This document shows, one piece after another, positions 33,122 to 41,896 of a DNA stretch of 64,000 nucleotides; the stretch's first letter is position 1, and each line of letters opens with the position of its first letter. Where the stretch lies: positions 62,001 to 126,000 of the forward strand of contig NZ_NRRL01000004.1 of the NCBI RefSeq assembly GCF_016583645.1, written 5' to 3'. The translations under genes were made by a program, and so were the position numbers. This stretch comes from Rhodovibrio sodomensis. GTDB taxonomy: Bacteria; Pseudomonadota; Alphaproteobacteria; Kiloniellales; Rhodovibrionaceae. A model generated the notes under the pieces. That model was given only the letters and a program-made list of their open reading frames with translations, searched no databases and was not told where the DNA came from.

Positions 33122-35170
33122 GTGGCGGATTATACCCAGGATCGGCGTAACGTCTCGGTCACCACCCCGCTCGGCAAGGATGTCCTGTTGTTTCGCGCGC
33201 TCGCGGGGGAGGAGGCGCTGTCGGAGCCGTTCCGCTTCGAGCTCGACCTTGCCTCCGGCGACGCCGCGATCGCCTTCGATGACCTGGTCGGCAAGCCGGC
33301 GACGGTCGCGTTCGAGCTGTCGAGCGGCGGCAAGCGCTATCTGAACGGCGTGGTCGCGCGCTTCGCCCAGGTCGGCAGCGACGGGCGCTTCACCCATTAC
33401 CGCGCGGTGCTGCGCCCGTGGCTGTGGCAGCTGAGCCAGCAGCGCGGCTGCAAGATCTTCCAGCAGCAGACGGTGGTCGAGATCGTCACCGCGGTGTTCG
33501 ACGAGCTGGGCTTCCAGGACTACCGCAACGCCACCACGGCCGAGTACCAGCCGCGCACCTTCTGCGTGCAATACCGCGAGAGCGCCTTCGCCTTCGTCAG
33601 CCGGCTGATGCAGGAGGAGGGGATCTTCTACTTCCACGAACACGCCGACGGGCTGCACACCCTGGTGCTGGCCGACGACGCCGACGCGCACGCGGACACG
33701 CCGGAGATCGCGACCCTGACCTACCGGCCGGGCGCGCTGATGGACCGGGAGGTCGACGACCGGGTCAGCAGCCTGCGCCTGGAACAGCAGGTGGTGCCGG
33801 GCGCCTATGCGAGCGACGACTACAATTTCGAGACGCCGGCGACGGAACTCTACGTCACCGCCGAGGGCGCGGCCGACGGGCAGGCGGTCTACGAATACCC
33901 GGGCCTGTACGCCAAGACCGCGCGCGGCCAGTCGCTCGCCAAGCTGCGGATGGAAGCCCTGGAGGCGCCGGCGACCGTCCTGCACGCCGAAGGCAGCGCC
34001 CGTGCGCTGGTCAGCGGCTTCAAGGTCACGCTGCGGGACCATCCGCGCGACGACGTCAACCAGGCCTACGTCGTCACCCGGGTGCAGCACCGCGCGGACA
34101 CCGAACGCTACCAGGCGGCGTTCGAGGCGATCCCGGCCAGCGTGCCGTTCCGCCCGCCGCTGATAACGCCCAAGCCGCGCATCCCCGGCAGCCAGACGGC
34201 CCGGGTGGTGGGCAAGAGCGGCGAGGAGATCTGGACCGACGAGTACGGCCGGATCAAGGTCCAGTTCCCGTGGGACCAGGACGGCGCGGGCGACGAGAAC
34301 GCGTCCTGCTGGATCCGGGTCGCGCAGCTCTGGGCGGGCGCGTCCTGGGGCGCCTGGTGGCTGCCCCGGATCGGGCAGGAGGTGGTGGTCACCTTCCTGG
34401 AAGGCGATCCCGACCGGCCGCTGGTCACCGGCACGGTCTACAACGCCGACAATACGCTGCCCTACGACATGCCGGGCGAGCAGACCAAGAGCACGATCAA
34501 GTCGAACTCCTCCAAGGGCGGCGACGGCTTCAACGAACTGCGCTTCGAGGACGCGGCCGGGTCGGAGGAGATCTACGTCCACGCCCAGAAGGACCTGGTC
34601 ACCGACGTCGAGAACGACCGCACCACGACGGTGATCGCCGGCAACGACACGCTGAGCGTCCAGCAGGGCGACCGCACGGTCGGCGTGGACAAGGGCGACG
34701 AAAGCCTGACGGTGGCTGAGGGCGACCGGACGGTCGACGTCACCGCCGGCAACGAGACGCACAGCGTCGGCGGCACCCGTGAGATCACCGTGACCGGCGA
34801 CGAGACCCGGACCAACCAGGCCAACTTCACCCAGACGGTCGCCGGCGACTACAGCCTGAGCGTGAGCGGCAACCTGACCATCGAGGTCTCGGGCGACGTG
34901 ACGATCACCGCCGGCGGCGCGATCAGCATCAGCGCGGGCGGCGACGTCACGATCGAGGCCGGCGGCGCCTGGTCCAGCGAGGCCGGCACCTCCTACTCGA
35001 CCAAGTCGGGCACCGACATGACCAACGAGGCCGGGACCGCGCTGACCAACAAGGGCGGGGTCTCGCTCAGCGACGAGGCGCCCAACGTCACCGTCAAGGC
35101 GGACGCCAACACCACCGTCCAGGCCGGCGCGATCTGCGCGGTCAAGGGCAGCATGGTGCAGATCAATTGA
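33122..35170 (+). CDS. vgrG: T6SS spike protein VgrG (TssI)
   Basis: This 682-residue protein has gp27-like (residues about 1-370) and gp5-OB-like (about 375-470) domains, with the family hallmarks FCVQYRESAFAFVSRLMQEEGIFYFHEH, WTDEYGRIKVQFPWDQDG and SCWIRVAQLWAGASWGAWWLPRIGQEVVV. From about 500 the C-terminus is a long beta-helix of repeated Val/Thr/Gly-rich strands (ITVTGDETR..., GDVTITAGGAISI, SAGGDVTIEAGG), finishing with VKGSMVQIN. No toxin domain is seen after the helix. The GTG at 33122 is 3 bp behind the clpV stop. The stop overlaps a TTG that starts the next gene. Confidence 0.95.
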   Translation: MADYTQDRRNVSVTTPLGKDVLLFRALAGEEALSEPFRFELDLASGDAAIAFDDLVGKPATVAFELSSGGKRYLNGVVARFAQVGSDGRFTHYRAVLRPWLWQLSQQRGCKIFQQQTVVEIVTAVFDELGFQDYRNATTAEYQPRTFCVQYRESAFAFVSRLMQEEGIFYFHEHADGLHTLVLADDADAHADTPEIATLTYRPGALMDREVDDRVSSLRLEQQVVPGAYASDDYNFETPATELYVTAEGAADGQAVYEYPGLYAKTARGQSLAKLRMEALEAPATVLHAEGSARALVSGFKVTLRDHPRDDVNQAYVVTRVQHRADTERYQAAFEAIPASVPFRPPLITPKPRIPGSQTARVVGKSGEEIWTDEYGRIKVQFPWDQDGAGDENASCWIRVAQLWAGASWGAWWLPRIGQEVVVTFLEGDPDRPLVTGTVYNADNTLPYDMPGEQTKSTIKSNSSKGGDGFNELRFEDAAGSEEIYVHAQKDLVTDVENDRTTTVIAGNDTLSVQQGDRTVGVDKGDESLTVAEGDRTVDVTAGNETHSVGGTREITVTGDETRTNQANFTQTVAGDYSLSVSGNLTIEVSGDVTITAGGAISISAGGDVTIEAGGAWSSEAGTSYSTKSGTDMTNEAGTALTNKGGVSLSDEAPNVTVKADANTTVQAGAICAVKGSMVQIN

Positions 35171-35832
35171 CCGCCGACGCCGGCAATTTGGTCGAGCGGG
35201 TGCCGCTGTTGGGCGGCGTGGCGGAAGGCGCGCGCGAGGTGTTCGCCGCGGACGGCCGGCTGCTGAGCCGCCAGCAGCTGTCCGCGGGCAAGCCGGACGG
35301 CGTCACCGAGCTGTTCGACGAGACCGGTGCGCGCACGGCGGAAATGACCTTCGTCGGCGGGCTGCTGCACGGCCACCTGCGGACCTACGCCGGCGGCGAA
35401 GTGCAGCGGGAGGCGCGCTACGCCATGGGCCAACTGCACGGGGTTACGCGGAGTTTCGGCCCCGGCGGCGTGGTGACGGCGGAGGAAAGCTATCTCGCCG
35501 GCCGGCGGCACGGCCCGGCCCGCCTGTTCGACGCGGCCGGGCGCAAGCTGCGGGAGGTCGATCACGAACACGGCCAGCCGGTCGGCACCGCGCGCACCTT
35601 CTACCCGCTGTCGGGCCGGCTGCAGGAGGCGACTCCGCTCGACGGCGGCAAGCCGCATGGCTGGCAGGTCGCCTACCATCCCGACGGCAGGACGGTGCAG
35701 CGCCGCCAGCACTTCCAGGCCGGCAAGGCGAACGGCCCGCCGCGGCTTTACGATGCCAAGGGCCGGCCGCTGGATCCCCGGACCGGCAAGGCGAAACGCA
35801 AACCTCTGTGGCGGCGCCTGCTGGGCGGCTGA
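35167..35832 (+). CDS. YwqK/MORN-repeat protein coupled to vgrG
   Basis: This 221-residue protein is made of MORN-type repeats (G-x-L-x-G-x-x-x-x-Y/F): GLLHGHLRTYAGGEVQREARY, GQLHGVTRSFGPGG, GRRHGPARLFDAAG, GKPHGWQVAYHPDG and GKANGPPRLYDAKG. It has the YwqK-like antitoxin/antidote fold and a basic C-terminal tail. No signal peptide is present. It starts with TTG at 35167, overlapping the vgrG stop in a TTGA, so it is made only with VgrG. Placed between the spike and a PAAR-like protein, it could be an immunity protein, an adaptor/chaperone for effector loading, or itself a spike accessory. The evidence does not choose among these. Confidence 0.75.
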   Translation: MTADAGNLVERVPLLGGVAEGAREVFAADGRLLSRQQLSAGKPDGVTELFDETGARTAEMTFVGGLLHGHLRTYAGGEVQREARYAMGQLHGVTRSFGPGGVVTAEESYLAGRRHGPARLFDAAGRKLREVDHEHGQPVGTARTFYPLSGRLQEATPLDGGKPHGWQVAYHPDGRTVQRRQHFQAGKANGPPRLYDAKGRPLDPRTGKAKRKPLWRRLLGG

Positions 35833-35870
35833 GCGCCCGCGCCCGCCGGCACACCCGAAGGAGACGATGG

Positions 35871-36260
35871 ATGGCGAACCAGGTGGTGATGGGGGCGATG
35901 ATGAGCTGCTCGTTCGGCACCGCGCCGGGCAGCCTGTTGGTGACCTCCAACCAGACCGTGCTGTCGTCCGGCATGCCGGCGGCGACGATCATGGACTTCG
36001 CGCCGATCGCCAACATCCCGCCGTTCGCGATGTGCACCTCGATCGCCAACCCGCAGGTCGCCTCCGCGACCGCGGCGGCGTTCGGGGTGCTGACGCCGAT
36101 GCCGTGCGTGCCGGTGACGACCGGACCGTGGGTTCCGGGCGCGCCGACCTGCCTGATCGCCAGCCAGCCCGCGCTGACCGACAGCTCGCAGTGTTTCTGC
36201 GCCTGGGGCGGGGTGATCCAGATTTCGTTCGCCGGTCAGGCGACCGAAACGGTGGCCTGA
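35871..36260 (+). CDS. DUF4280 PAAR-like spike-tip protein
   Basis: This 129-residue protein is of the DUF4280 type. It has the initial VVMGAMMSCSFGTAPGSLLV motif, the central IANIPPFAMCTSIANPQVA and MPCVPVTTGPWVPGAPTCLIASQPALTDSSQCFCAWGG. Conserved Cys residues (13, 57, 79, 94, 106, 108 approximately) resemble the metal site of PAAR proteins that sharpen the VgrG tip. AAGGAG lies just upstream of the ATG at 35871. No toxin extension is attached. Position after vgrG and the MORN protein supports a role at the spike tip. Confidence 0.85.
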   Translation: MANQVVMGAMMSCSFGTAPGSLLVTSNQTVLSSGMPAATIMDFAPIANIPPFAMCTSIANPQVASATAAAFGVLTPMPCVPVTTGPWVPGAPTCLIASQPALTDSSQCFCAWGGVIQISFAGQATETVA

Positions 36261-36279
36261 CGCCGGCGGGGAGGAGGCG

Positions 36280-36906
36280 ATGGCGCTGTCGCACGGCAAG
36301 ATTGCGGGGCTGCTCGGCGCGGTCCTGCTGATCGCGCTGCTGGCGTTCGCCGCCGGCTTCTTGCTTGGGCTCAGCACCGCCGCCGATCTGGGGGACACCG
36401 CCCAGGACGCCGGGTCAGCGTCGTCGCCGGCCGTGGCAGCGGTGCCGGACGGCCGCGCCGACGGTGACGCCGGCGCGGCCGGCGCCGGCCCGAAGGCACC
36501 GGACGGCGCCGCCGCCAGCCATGACACCGCCGCCGGGAACGACGGCGCGTCCGCCTCGCCCAGTGCGCCAGCCGATGACACGGAACCCGACGGGCCGGGT
36601 GCACCGGAGCCGGGCGGCGGCGCGGCTGTCGACGCCGGCCCCACCGGCTACAGCGTGCAGGCGGGCGAGCATGCGGTCGCGGCGCGCGCGACGGCCGCGG
36701 CGAACCGCCTGATCGCGGCCGGCTTCGCGGCCCGGGTGGTCCAGCTTGGAAGCCCGGACGGTCCCTGGTTCCGGGTGGTCGTGGATGGCTTCGACAGCCG
36801 GGCGCGCGCGGCGGAGGCGGCGATGCAGATCCGCACCGAACTCGGGGTCGACGCCTTGATCGCCCCGCCGCCGGCACAAGCCGCTAACGCCGGCGCTGAT
36901 CGGTAG
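36280..36906 (+). CDS. SPOR-domain protein at the end of the T6SS operon
   Basis: This 208-residue protein has one N-terminal transmembrane helix (about 8-32), a highly acidic Ala/Asp/Gly/Pro linker (about 35-120) and a C-terminal SPOR-like domain (about 123-195; GYSVQAGEHAVAARATAAANRLIAAGFAARVVQLGSPDGPWFRVVVDGF). The start is the ATG at 36280, after GGGAGGAGGCG. SPOR domains bind denuded peptidoglycan. Together with the SPOR protein divergently encoded at the front of the cluster, this frames the whole secretion locus. TssL lacks its own wall-binding domain, so a cell-wall anchoring function for this protein is plausible but unproven. Confidence 0.82.
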   Translation: MALSHGKIAGLLGAVLLIALLAFAAGFLLGLSTAADLGDTAQDAGSASSPAVAAVPDGRADGDAGAAGAGPKAPDGAAASHDTAAGNDGASASPSAPADDTEPDGPGAPEPGGGAAVDAGPTGYSVQAGEHAVAARATAAANRLIAAGFAARVVQLGSPDGPWFRVVVDGFDSRARAAEAAMQIRTELGVDALIAPPPAQAANAGADR

Positions 36907-36920
36907 GGTAGGGTTTGGGC

Positions 36921-37175
36921 ATGAGCTCGCCCACCCGCCCGCGTCGTTCGGGGTCGCTGTCGCTTGGCTCCGGCTTCCGGGGCGACGTGGTGACGACGCT
37001 GCGGGGCCGGAACCAGGGCGCCGCGGTCGAGATCAACAGCCAGTTCCGGCGCGGCGAGAAGTACGAGCGCGACGTGCGCGTGGTCGACCTGTTCGACCGC
37101 CACCGCAGCGCGGCCGGCCGGCGCGCGGGATCGCGCATCCGGCCGTCGATCGACGTCAAGATCGAGTTCGATTAG
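36921..37175 (+). CDS. Small basic protein, function unknown
   Basis: This 84-residue protein is not recognised. It is Arg-rich (many RR and RS pairs) with a mixed alpha/beta C-terminal half (VRVVDLFDRHRSAAGRR, PSIDVKIEFD). The ATG at 36921 is preferred over a TTG at 36915. It starts 15 nt after the SPOR gene on the same strand and so may be the last gene of the T6SS operon; 208 bp separate it from gatC. Its coding status is moderately supported by frame bias. Confidence 0.5.
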   Translation: MSSPTRPRRSGSLSLGSGFRGDVVTTLRGRNQGAAVEINSQFRRGEKYERDVRVVDLFDRHRSAAGRRAGSRIRPSIDVKIEFD

Positions 37176-37214
37176 GCCGGCTGTCCGCACCTCTCTCGGG
37201 CCGTTTCCGCCGGC

Positions 37215-37243
37215 TTGCGAGCCCACGGGGGCGGTGCTAGGTT
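37215..37243 (+). promoter_or_regulatory. Candidate promoter of gatCAB
   Basis: TTGCGA (37215-37220) and GCTAGGTT (37236-37243) match the alphaproteobacterial housekeeping pattern (TTGaC-like box and GCTANA-like -10) with 17 bp between the hexamers. It lies about 140 bp upstream of gatC. Confidence 0.4.
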
Positions 37244-37383
37244 CCGGCCGGTTTCGCGCCGCCGGCGGTCGCGGCCGTTCGCGGCCGGTCGCCGGTGTGC
37301 GGTTTTCACGCCAATCAGGCCGACCAAGACGCCGCCGGCGCGCCCTGGCGCCCGGCCGTCCGGCAGTCGCAAGGGAAGGTGGC

Positions 37384-37671
37384 ATGGCGGTCGACAAGGA
37401 CACCGTCGCCGGAATCGCGAAGCTGGCCCGCATCAAGGTCGACGACGCCGAGCAGGAAGCCCTGACCAAGGAGCTGTCCAACATCCTGGGCTGGATCGAC
37501 GAATTGGGCGAGCTGGACACCGAGGGCGTGCAGCCGATGACCAGCGTGGTCGAGGTGCAGCACAGCCTGCGCAAGGACGTCATCAAGGACGGCGACCGGC
37601 AGGACGACATCCTGAAGAACGCGCCCGAGTCCAAGCAGGGCTACTTCGTCGTGCCCCGCGTCGTCGAATAA
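37384..37671 (+). CDS. gatC: Asp-tRNA(Asn)/Glu-tRNA(Gln) amidotransferase subunit C
   Basis: This 95-residue GatC wraps between GatA and GatB and stabilises the amidotransferase. The N-terminal two-helix part (VDKDTVAGIAKLARIKVDDAEQEALTKELSNILGWIDELGELDTEGVQPM) and the C-terminal RKDVIKDGDRQDDILKNAPESKQGYFVVPRVVE are typical. The ATG at 37384 is preceded by AAGGGAAGG. First gene of gatC-gatA-gatB; gatA follows after 18 bp. Confidence 0.97.
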   Translation: MAVDKDTVAGIAKLARIKVDDAEQEALTKELSNILGWIDELGELDTEGVQPMTSVVEVQHSLRKDVIKDGDRQDDILKNAPESKQGYFVVPRVVE

Positions 37672-37689
37672 CGCGAGTATCGATCTTTC

Positions 37690-39186
37690 ATGGCCGACAC
37701 CCCGAGCCGCCCGACCGAGATGACCCTCGCCCAGGCGCGCGACGCGCTGGCGAACGGCGAACTCTCGTCCAAGGAGCTGACCCAGGCGCACGTCCAGGCG
37801 GTGGAAAGCGCCCGCCAGCTCAAGGCCTACATCACCGAGACGCCGGAGCGCGCGTCGACCATGGCGGAGGCCGCCGACGCCCGTCGGCAGAAAGGCGAAA
37901 GCCGCGGCCCGCTCGACGGCGTGCCGATCGCGATCAAGGACCTGTTCTGCACCAAGGACGTGCTGACCACCGCCGGCAGCCACGTCCTGGACGGCTTCAC
38001 CCCGCCCTACGAGTCGACCGTGACGTCCAAGCTCTGGGATGCCGGTGCCGTGATGCTGGGCAAGACCAACCTGGACGAGTTCGCCATGGGCTCGTCCAAC
38101 GAGACCAGCTACTACGGCGCGGCCGAGAACCCCTGGCGGCGGCAGGGCGACAACCGCCCGCTGGTGCCGGGCGGCTCGTCCGGCGGCTCCGCCAGCGCGG
38201 TCGCCGCACGCGCGGCGCTGGGCGCCACCGGCACCGACACCGGCGGTTCGATCCGCCAACCGGCGGCGCTGACCGGCATCACCGGCCTGAAGCCGACCTA
38301 CGGCCGCTGCTCGCGTTTCGGCATCGTGGCGTTCGCGAGCTCGCTCGACCAGGCCGGGCCGATGGCGCGCACGGTGCGCGACTGCGCGATCCTGCTGGGC
38401 GGCATGGCCGGTTTCGACGACAACGACGGCACCAGCGTCGACACGCCGGTACCGGATTACGAGGCGGCGCTGACCGGCGACATCCGCGGGCTCAAGGTCG
38501 GCATCCCCAAGGAGTACCGCGTCGACGGCATGCCCAGGGAGATCGAGGAGCTGTGGCAGCAGGGCCTCGACTGGCTGAAGGACGCGGGCGCCGAGCCGGT
38601 GGAGATCTCGCTGCCGCGCACGCATTACGCCCTGCCGGCCTACTACATCATCGCCCCTGCGGAGGCGTCGTCCAACTTGGCCCGCTACGACGGCGTGCGC
38701 TTCGGCCTGCGTGAGACCGCGGGCAGCTCGCTCGACGAGATGTACGAGGCGACCCGCGCGGCCGGCTTCGGCGACGAGGTCAAGCGCCGGGTGCTGATCG
38801 GCACCTACGTGCTCTCCGCCGGGTATTACGACGCCTACTACAACAAGGCGCGCAAGGTGCGCACCCTGATCGCCCAGGATTTCGCCGAAGCCTATAAGCA
38901 GTGCGACGTGATCCTGGCGCCGACCAGCCCGAACGCGGCCTTCGGCGTGGGCGAACTCGCCGACGATCCGATCGCGATGTACCTGAACGACGTCTTCACC
39001 GTGCCGGCCAGCCTGGCCGGGCTGCCCGCGCTGTCGGTCCCGGCCGGCCTGGACGCGAGCGGCCTGCCGCTCGGCCTGCAGCTGATCGGCCGCGCGTTCG
39101 ACGAGGAAACCGTCCTGCGCGCCGGCGAGGTGATGGAAAAGGCGGCGAACTTCACGGCCGAACCGGCCTTCGTGGCGGGGAGATAA
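37690..39186 (+). CDS. gatA: Asp-tRNA(Asn)/Glu-tRNA(Gln) amidotransferase subunit A
   Basis: This 498-residue amidase-signature enzyme hydrolyses glutamine and channels ammonia to GatB. The Ser-cisSer-Lys triad is visible: Lys83 in AIKDLF, Ser163 in [10 protein letters not shown] and Ser187 in [11 protein letters not shown]. Length is normal. Organisms lacking GlnRS and/or AsnRS depend on this enzyme to make Gln-tRNA(Gln) or Asn-tRNA(Asn). gatB starts 7 bp downstream. Confidence 0.97.
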   Translation: MADTPSRPTEMTLAQARDALANGELSSKELTQAHVQAVESARQLKAYITETPERASTMAEAADARRQKGESRGPLDGVPIAIKDLFCTKDVLTTAGSHVLDGFTPPYESTVTSKLWDAGAVMLGKTNLDEFAMGSSNETSYYGAAENPWRRQGDNRPLVPGGSSGGSASAVAARAALGATGTDTGGSIRQPAALTGITGLKPTYGRCSRFGIVAFASSLDQAGPMARTVRDCAILLGGMAGFDDNDGTSVDTPVPDYEAALTGDIRGLKVGIPKEYRVDGMPREIEELWQQGLDWLKDAGAEPVEISLPRTHYALPAYYIIAPAEASSNLARYDGVRFGLRETAGSSLDEMYEATRAAGFGDEVKRRVLIGTYVLSAGYYDAYYNKARKVRTLIAQDFAEAYKQCDVILAPTSPNAAFGVGELADDPIAMYLNDVFTVPASLAGLPALSVPAGLDASGLPLGLQLIGRAFDEETVLRAGEVMEKAANFTAEPAFVAGR

Positions 39187-39193
39187 GCGAGCT

Positions 39194-40648
39194 ATGGCGG
39201 ACTACCGTCTCCAAGGCGACACCGGCGAGTGGGAGGTCGTCTGCGGCCTCGAGATCCACGCCCAGATCATCTCGGACTCCAAGCTGTTCTCCGCGGCCGC
39301 GACCGAGTTCGGGGCGGAGCCGAACAGCCAGGTCTCGCCGGTGGATGCCGGCATGCCCGGCATGCTGCCGCGGGTGAACCAGTTCTGCGTCGAGCAGGCG
39401 GTCAAGACGGGTCTCGGCCTGCGCGCGGAGATCAACCGCTGGTCCGCGTTCGAGCGCAAGAACTACTTCTACGCCGACCTGCCGCAGGGCTACCAGATCA
39501 GCCAGTACCTGCACCCGCTGGTGGGCGAGGGGACGGTCTACCTCGACATGCCCGACGGCTCGGTCGTGCCGGTCGGCATCGAGCGCCTGCACATGGAGCA
39601 GGACGCCGGCAAGTCGCTGCACGACCAGGAGCCGGGGAAGACCTACATCGACCTCAACCGCTCCGGCGTGGGGCTGATGGAGATCGTCTCCAAGCCCGAC
39701 ATCACCAGCCCCGAGCAGGCCGGCGCCTACGTCAACAAGCTGCGCTCGATCCTGCGCTATCTCGGCACCTGCGACGGCAACATGGCCGAGGGGTCGATGC
39801 GCTGCGACATCAACGTCTCGGTGCGCAAGCCGGGCGGCGATCTGGGGACGCGCTGCGAGCTCAAGAACGTCAACTCGGTGCGCTTCATCATGCAGGCGAT
39901 CGAGGCGGAGGCGACTCGGCAGATCGAGATCCTGGAGGACGGCGGCGAGATCGAGCAGCAGACCCGCCTGTACGATCCCGACAAGCGTGAGACCCGGGCC
40001 CTGCGCGGCAAGGAGCACGCGCACGACTACCGCTACTTCCCCGATCCCGACATCCTGCCGCTGATCGTCGAGAACGACTGGGTCGAGCGGATCAAGGCGT
40101 CGATGCCGGAGCTGCCGGACGAGAAGAAGCAGCGGTTCATCGACGAGTACGGTCTGAGCGCCTACGACGCGGGCGTGCTGGTCGCCGAACAGGCCTACGC
40201 CGACTTCTTCGAGACGCTGGCCAAGGGCCGCGATCCCAAGCTGGCCGCCAACTGGTTCACCGGCGACTTCTTCGGCGCCCTCAACAAGGCCGGCGTGGAG
40301 CTCGACGCGGCCCCGGTCGACAGCGCCAAGCTGGGCGAACTGCTCGACCTGATCGCCGACGAGACGATCTCCGGACGGATCGCCAAGGACGTCTTCGAGG
40401 AGATGTGGGAGACCGGCAAGCCCGCCGGCCAGATCGTCGAGGACAAGGGCCTGAAGCAGATCACCGACACCAGCGAGCTGGAAGGCATCGTCGACAAGAT
40501 CGTCGCCGACAACCCCGACCAGGTCGCCCAGGTCCAGGACGGCAACCAGAAGGTCAAGGGCTGGTTCGTCGGCCAGGTGATGAAGGCGACCGGCGGCAAG
40601 GCCAACCCGAAGCTGGTCAACGAGATCCTGGCGAAGAAGCTGGGGTAG
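39194..40648 (+). CDS. gatB: Asp-tRNA(Asn)/Glu-tRNA(Gln) amidotransferase subunit B
   Basis: This 484-residue GatB phosphorylates and amidates the misacylated tRNA. It has the N-terminal catalytic cradle ([13 protein letters not shown], residues about 11-23; [26 protein letters not shown] [14 protein letters not shown]) and a C-terminal helical and YqeY-like tRNA-binding domain (about 330-484, ending [14 protein letters not shown]). The ATG at 39194 follows GGGGAGATAAGCG. It ends the operon. An inverted-repeat element begins about 12 bp after the stop. Confidence 0.97.
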   Translation: MADYRLQGDTGEWEVVCGLEIHAQIISDSKLFSAAATEFGAEPNSQVSPVDAGMPGMLPRVNQFCVEQAVKTGLGLRAEINRWSAFERKNYFYADLPQGYQISQYLHPLVGEGTVYLDMPDGSVVPVGIERLHMEQDAGKSLHDQEPGKTYIDLNRSGVGLMEIVSKPDITSPEQAGAYVNKLRSILRYLGTCDGNMAEGSMRCDINVSVRKPGGDLGTRCELKNVNSVRFIMQAIEAEATRQIEILEDGGEIEQQTRLYDPDKRETRALRGKEHAHDYRYFPDPDILPLIVENDWVERIKASMPELPDEKKQRFIDEYGLSAYDAGVLVAEQAYADFFETLAKGRDPKLAANWFTGDFFGALNKAGVELDAAPVDSAKLGELLDLIADETISGRIAKDVFEEMWETGKPAGQIVEDKGLKQITDTSELEGIVDKIVADNPDQVAQVQDGNQKVKGWFVGQVMKATGGKANPKLVNEILAKKLG

Positions 40649-40660
40649 GGAGGCGCGGGG

Positions 40661-40868
40661 CGTTGCCCGTTAGGCGGGGTGCGACACGGCGCTGTCGCGC
40701 CTGCTCACCATGACGTCGGCGATGGCGTTCGGTTCAGGGAACGCCCGTAGGGAGGAATCCGATGCGGGCGCATGATCCGAAACGCGCGCACCTTACCGCC
40801 GCCGCCGACCCCCGAGATCGCCCTGAGCAGGCCGCGCCAGCGGCCGTGTCGAAGGGCGCCCGACGGGG
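40661..40868. repeat. Long imperfect inverted repeat after gatB
   Basis: Arm 1 (about 40661-40720, GTTAGGCG...GACACGGCGCTGTCGCGCCTGCTCACCATGACGTC) is matched inversely by arm 2 (about 40818-40868, CCTGAGCAGGCCGCGCCAGCGGCCGTGTCGAAGGGCGCCCGACGGG). The same family forms the larger inverted repeat at 44674-44877. The remaining bases to 41108 hold no supported gene; a direct repeat of CGGCGGCGGTCAGG occurs at about 40911-40939. Confidence 0.7.
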
Positions 40869-41108
40869 TGATCTGCCCATCGCCGGGATCATGCGGGCTG
40901 TTCGGCTGCACGGCGGCGGTCAGGACGGCGGCGGTCAGGTTTATCGGTCCCCGGGCCATTTCCGCCGGGCCGCGCGCGACGCCCCTTGCTTCCGGCGGCG
41001 GATCGCCGTAGATTCCAAACCTGACCGCCGTGGTCTGATTTGAAAACTCGGTGGTCGATCGCCGGGCGCGAGACGGTCGTCCGGTGCCGCAAGCCGCAGG
41101 AAAGAGAC

Positions 41109-41375
41109 ATGACCCGCGAGAACGACGGCACGACACAGGGTGAAGGGGGCAAGACCGCCCGCGACATCCAGTGCGAGAAGCTCGACCCGAACATGCCGTG
41201 CAACTGCCGCGAGGCGGTCTGCCGCGCGTATCGGGAGATGGTGGCGCGCGGGGCGAGCCACGTCGACGCGCACCAGGTGGCGTCCCGTGTCTACCGCCAT
41301 CACCATCCCAACCAGCCGGTCGAGCAGGTGAACCGCCTGGTCACGCGCCTGGTCGAGCCCGCGCCGCTGCACTAG
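41109..41375 (+). CDS. Small cysteine-containing protein, function unknown
   Basis: This 88-residue protein is not recognised. It has a hydrophilic N-terminal 20 residues, then a compact domain with four Cys in the order C-x9-C-x-C-x4-C (IQCEKLDPNMPCNCREAVCRAY, residues about 19-40), followed by a helix and a His/Pro-rich stretch (VYRHHHPNQPVEQVNRLVTRLV). The ATG at 41109 lies 7 nt after GGAAAGAG; the longer in-frame extension to 41040 lacks a ribosome-binding site. The Cys set could bind zinc or iron. No operon partner is visible. Confidence 0.65.
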   Translation: MTRENDGTTQGEGGKTARDIQCEKLDPNMPCNCREAVCRAYREMVARGASHVDAHQVASRVYRHHHPNQPVEQVNRLVTRLVEPAPLH

Positions 41376-41521
41376 CGCGCGCGGTCGCGTGTCGGGCGCA
41401 CGCTCGATCCAAGCGCCCGCGGCCGGACCCGGCGGCTTTTCAAGGCGCGCGGCCCGTCCGGACTAAACGCCTACCCAGACGACGACTTTAGAATTCCTCC
41501 AATTCAAAATACCATGGCACG

Positions 41522-41635
41522 CTAGGGCAAGATGCTGAGGTGGAATGACCTTTCAGCTGAATCTTGCTCCTCTTCAAGCCGTTAGAGCAAAATTCACGAT
41601 AGAGGTCGACTCGACCTTCATCGAGTTTGCTCTAG
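41522..41635. repeat. Stop-codon-type palindromes, tandem pair D1 and D2
   Basis: D1 (41523-41570): TAGGGCAAGATGCTGAGGTGG...CCTTTCAGCTGAATCTTGCTCC. D2 (41583-41634): TAGAGCAAAATTCACGATAGA...CTTCATCGAGTTTGCTCTA. They are joined by CTCTTCAAGCCGT, nearly identical to the CTCTTCAAGCAGT joining copies E1 and E2 at 60352-60364. They lie in a 521-bp gene-free stretch (41376-41896), the rest of which shows nothing I can name. Confidence 0.85.
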
Positions 41636-41896
41636 GCACCGCGCCGCAGACTGCGGCGCCGCTGCCCAGGCCCTGTCGGCACTGCGGACCGGGTGTGCGT
41701 GGCGGTCAAAACAGCGTTCACCACCCGCCGCTATCTTCGCAGTTTTTTGATTTTCCGGGCGCCGGACCCCACGTGCTATTCAGCCGGCAACGCCGACTTC
41801 GTCGTCCCAACGCAACGTCGCGCGCCGCGCCGGCGACGGCCGTGCGGGAAGGCCCCCGCGTCATTCGGCGCGCGAAGATAGGGAGCACGCATACGC

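Noticed and set aside
30278..34762. A 1494-codon open frame on the minus strand opposite tssG-clpV-vgrG
   Set aside because: It is a by-product of high GC and codon bias in the plus-strand genes; its protein is His/Asp/Arg-rich low complexity without a recognisable domain, while the opposite strand encodes clear TssH and VgrG.
33122..35170. VgrG as an evolved toxin-bearing spike
   Set aside because: The C-terminal region is Val/Thr/Gly-rich beta-helix to the end; no catalytic domain or motif is visible.
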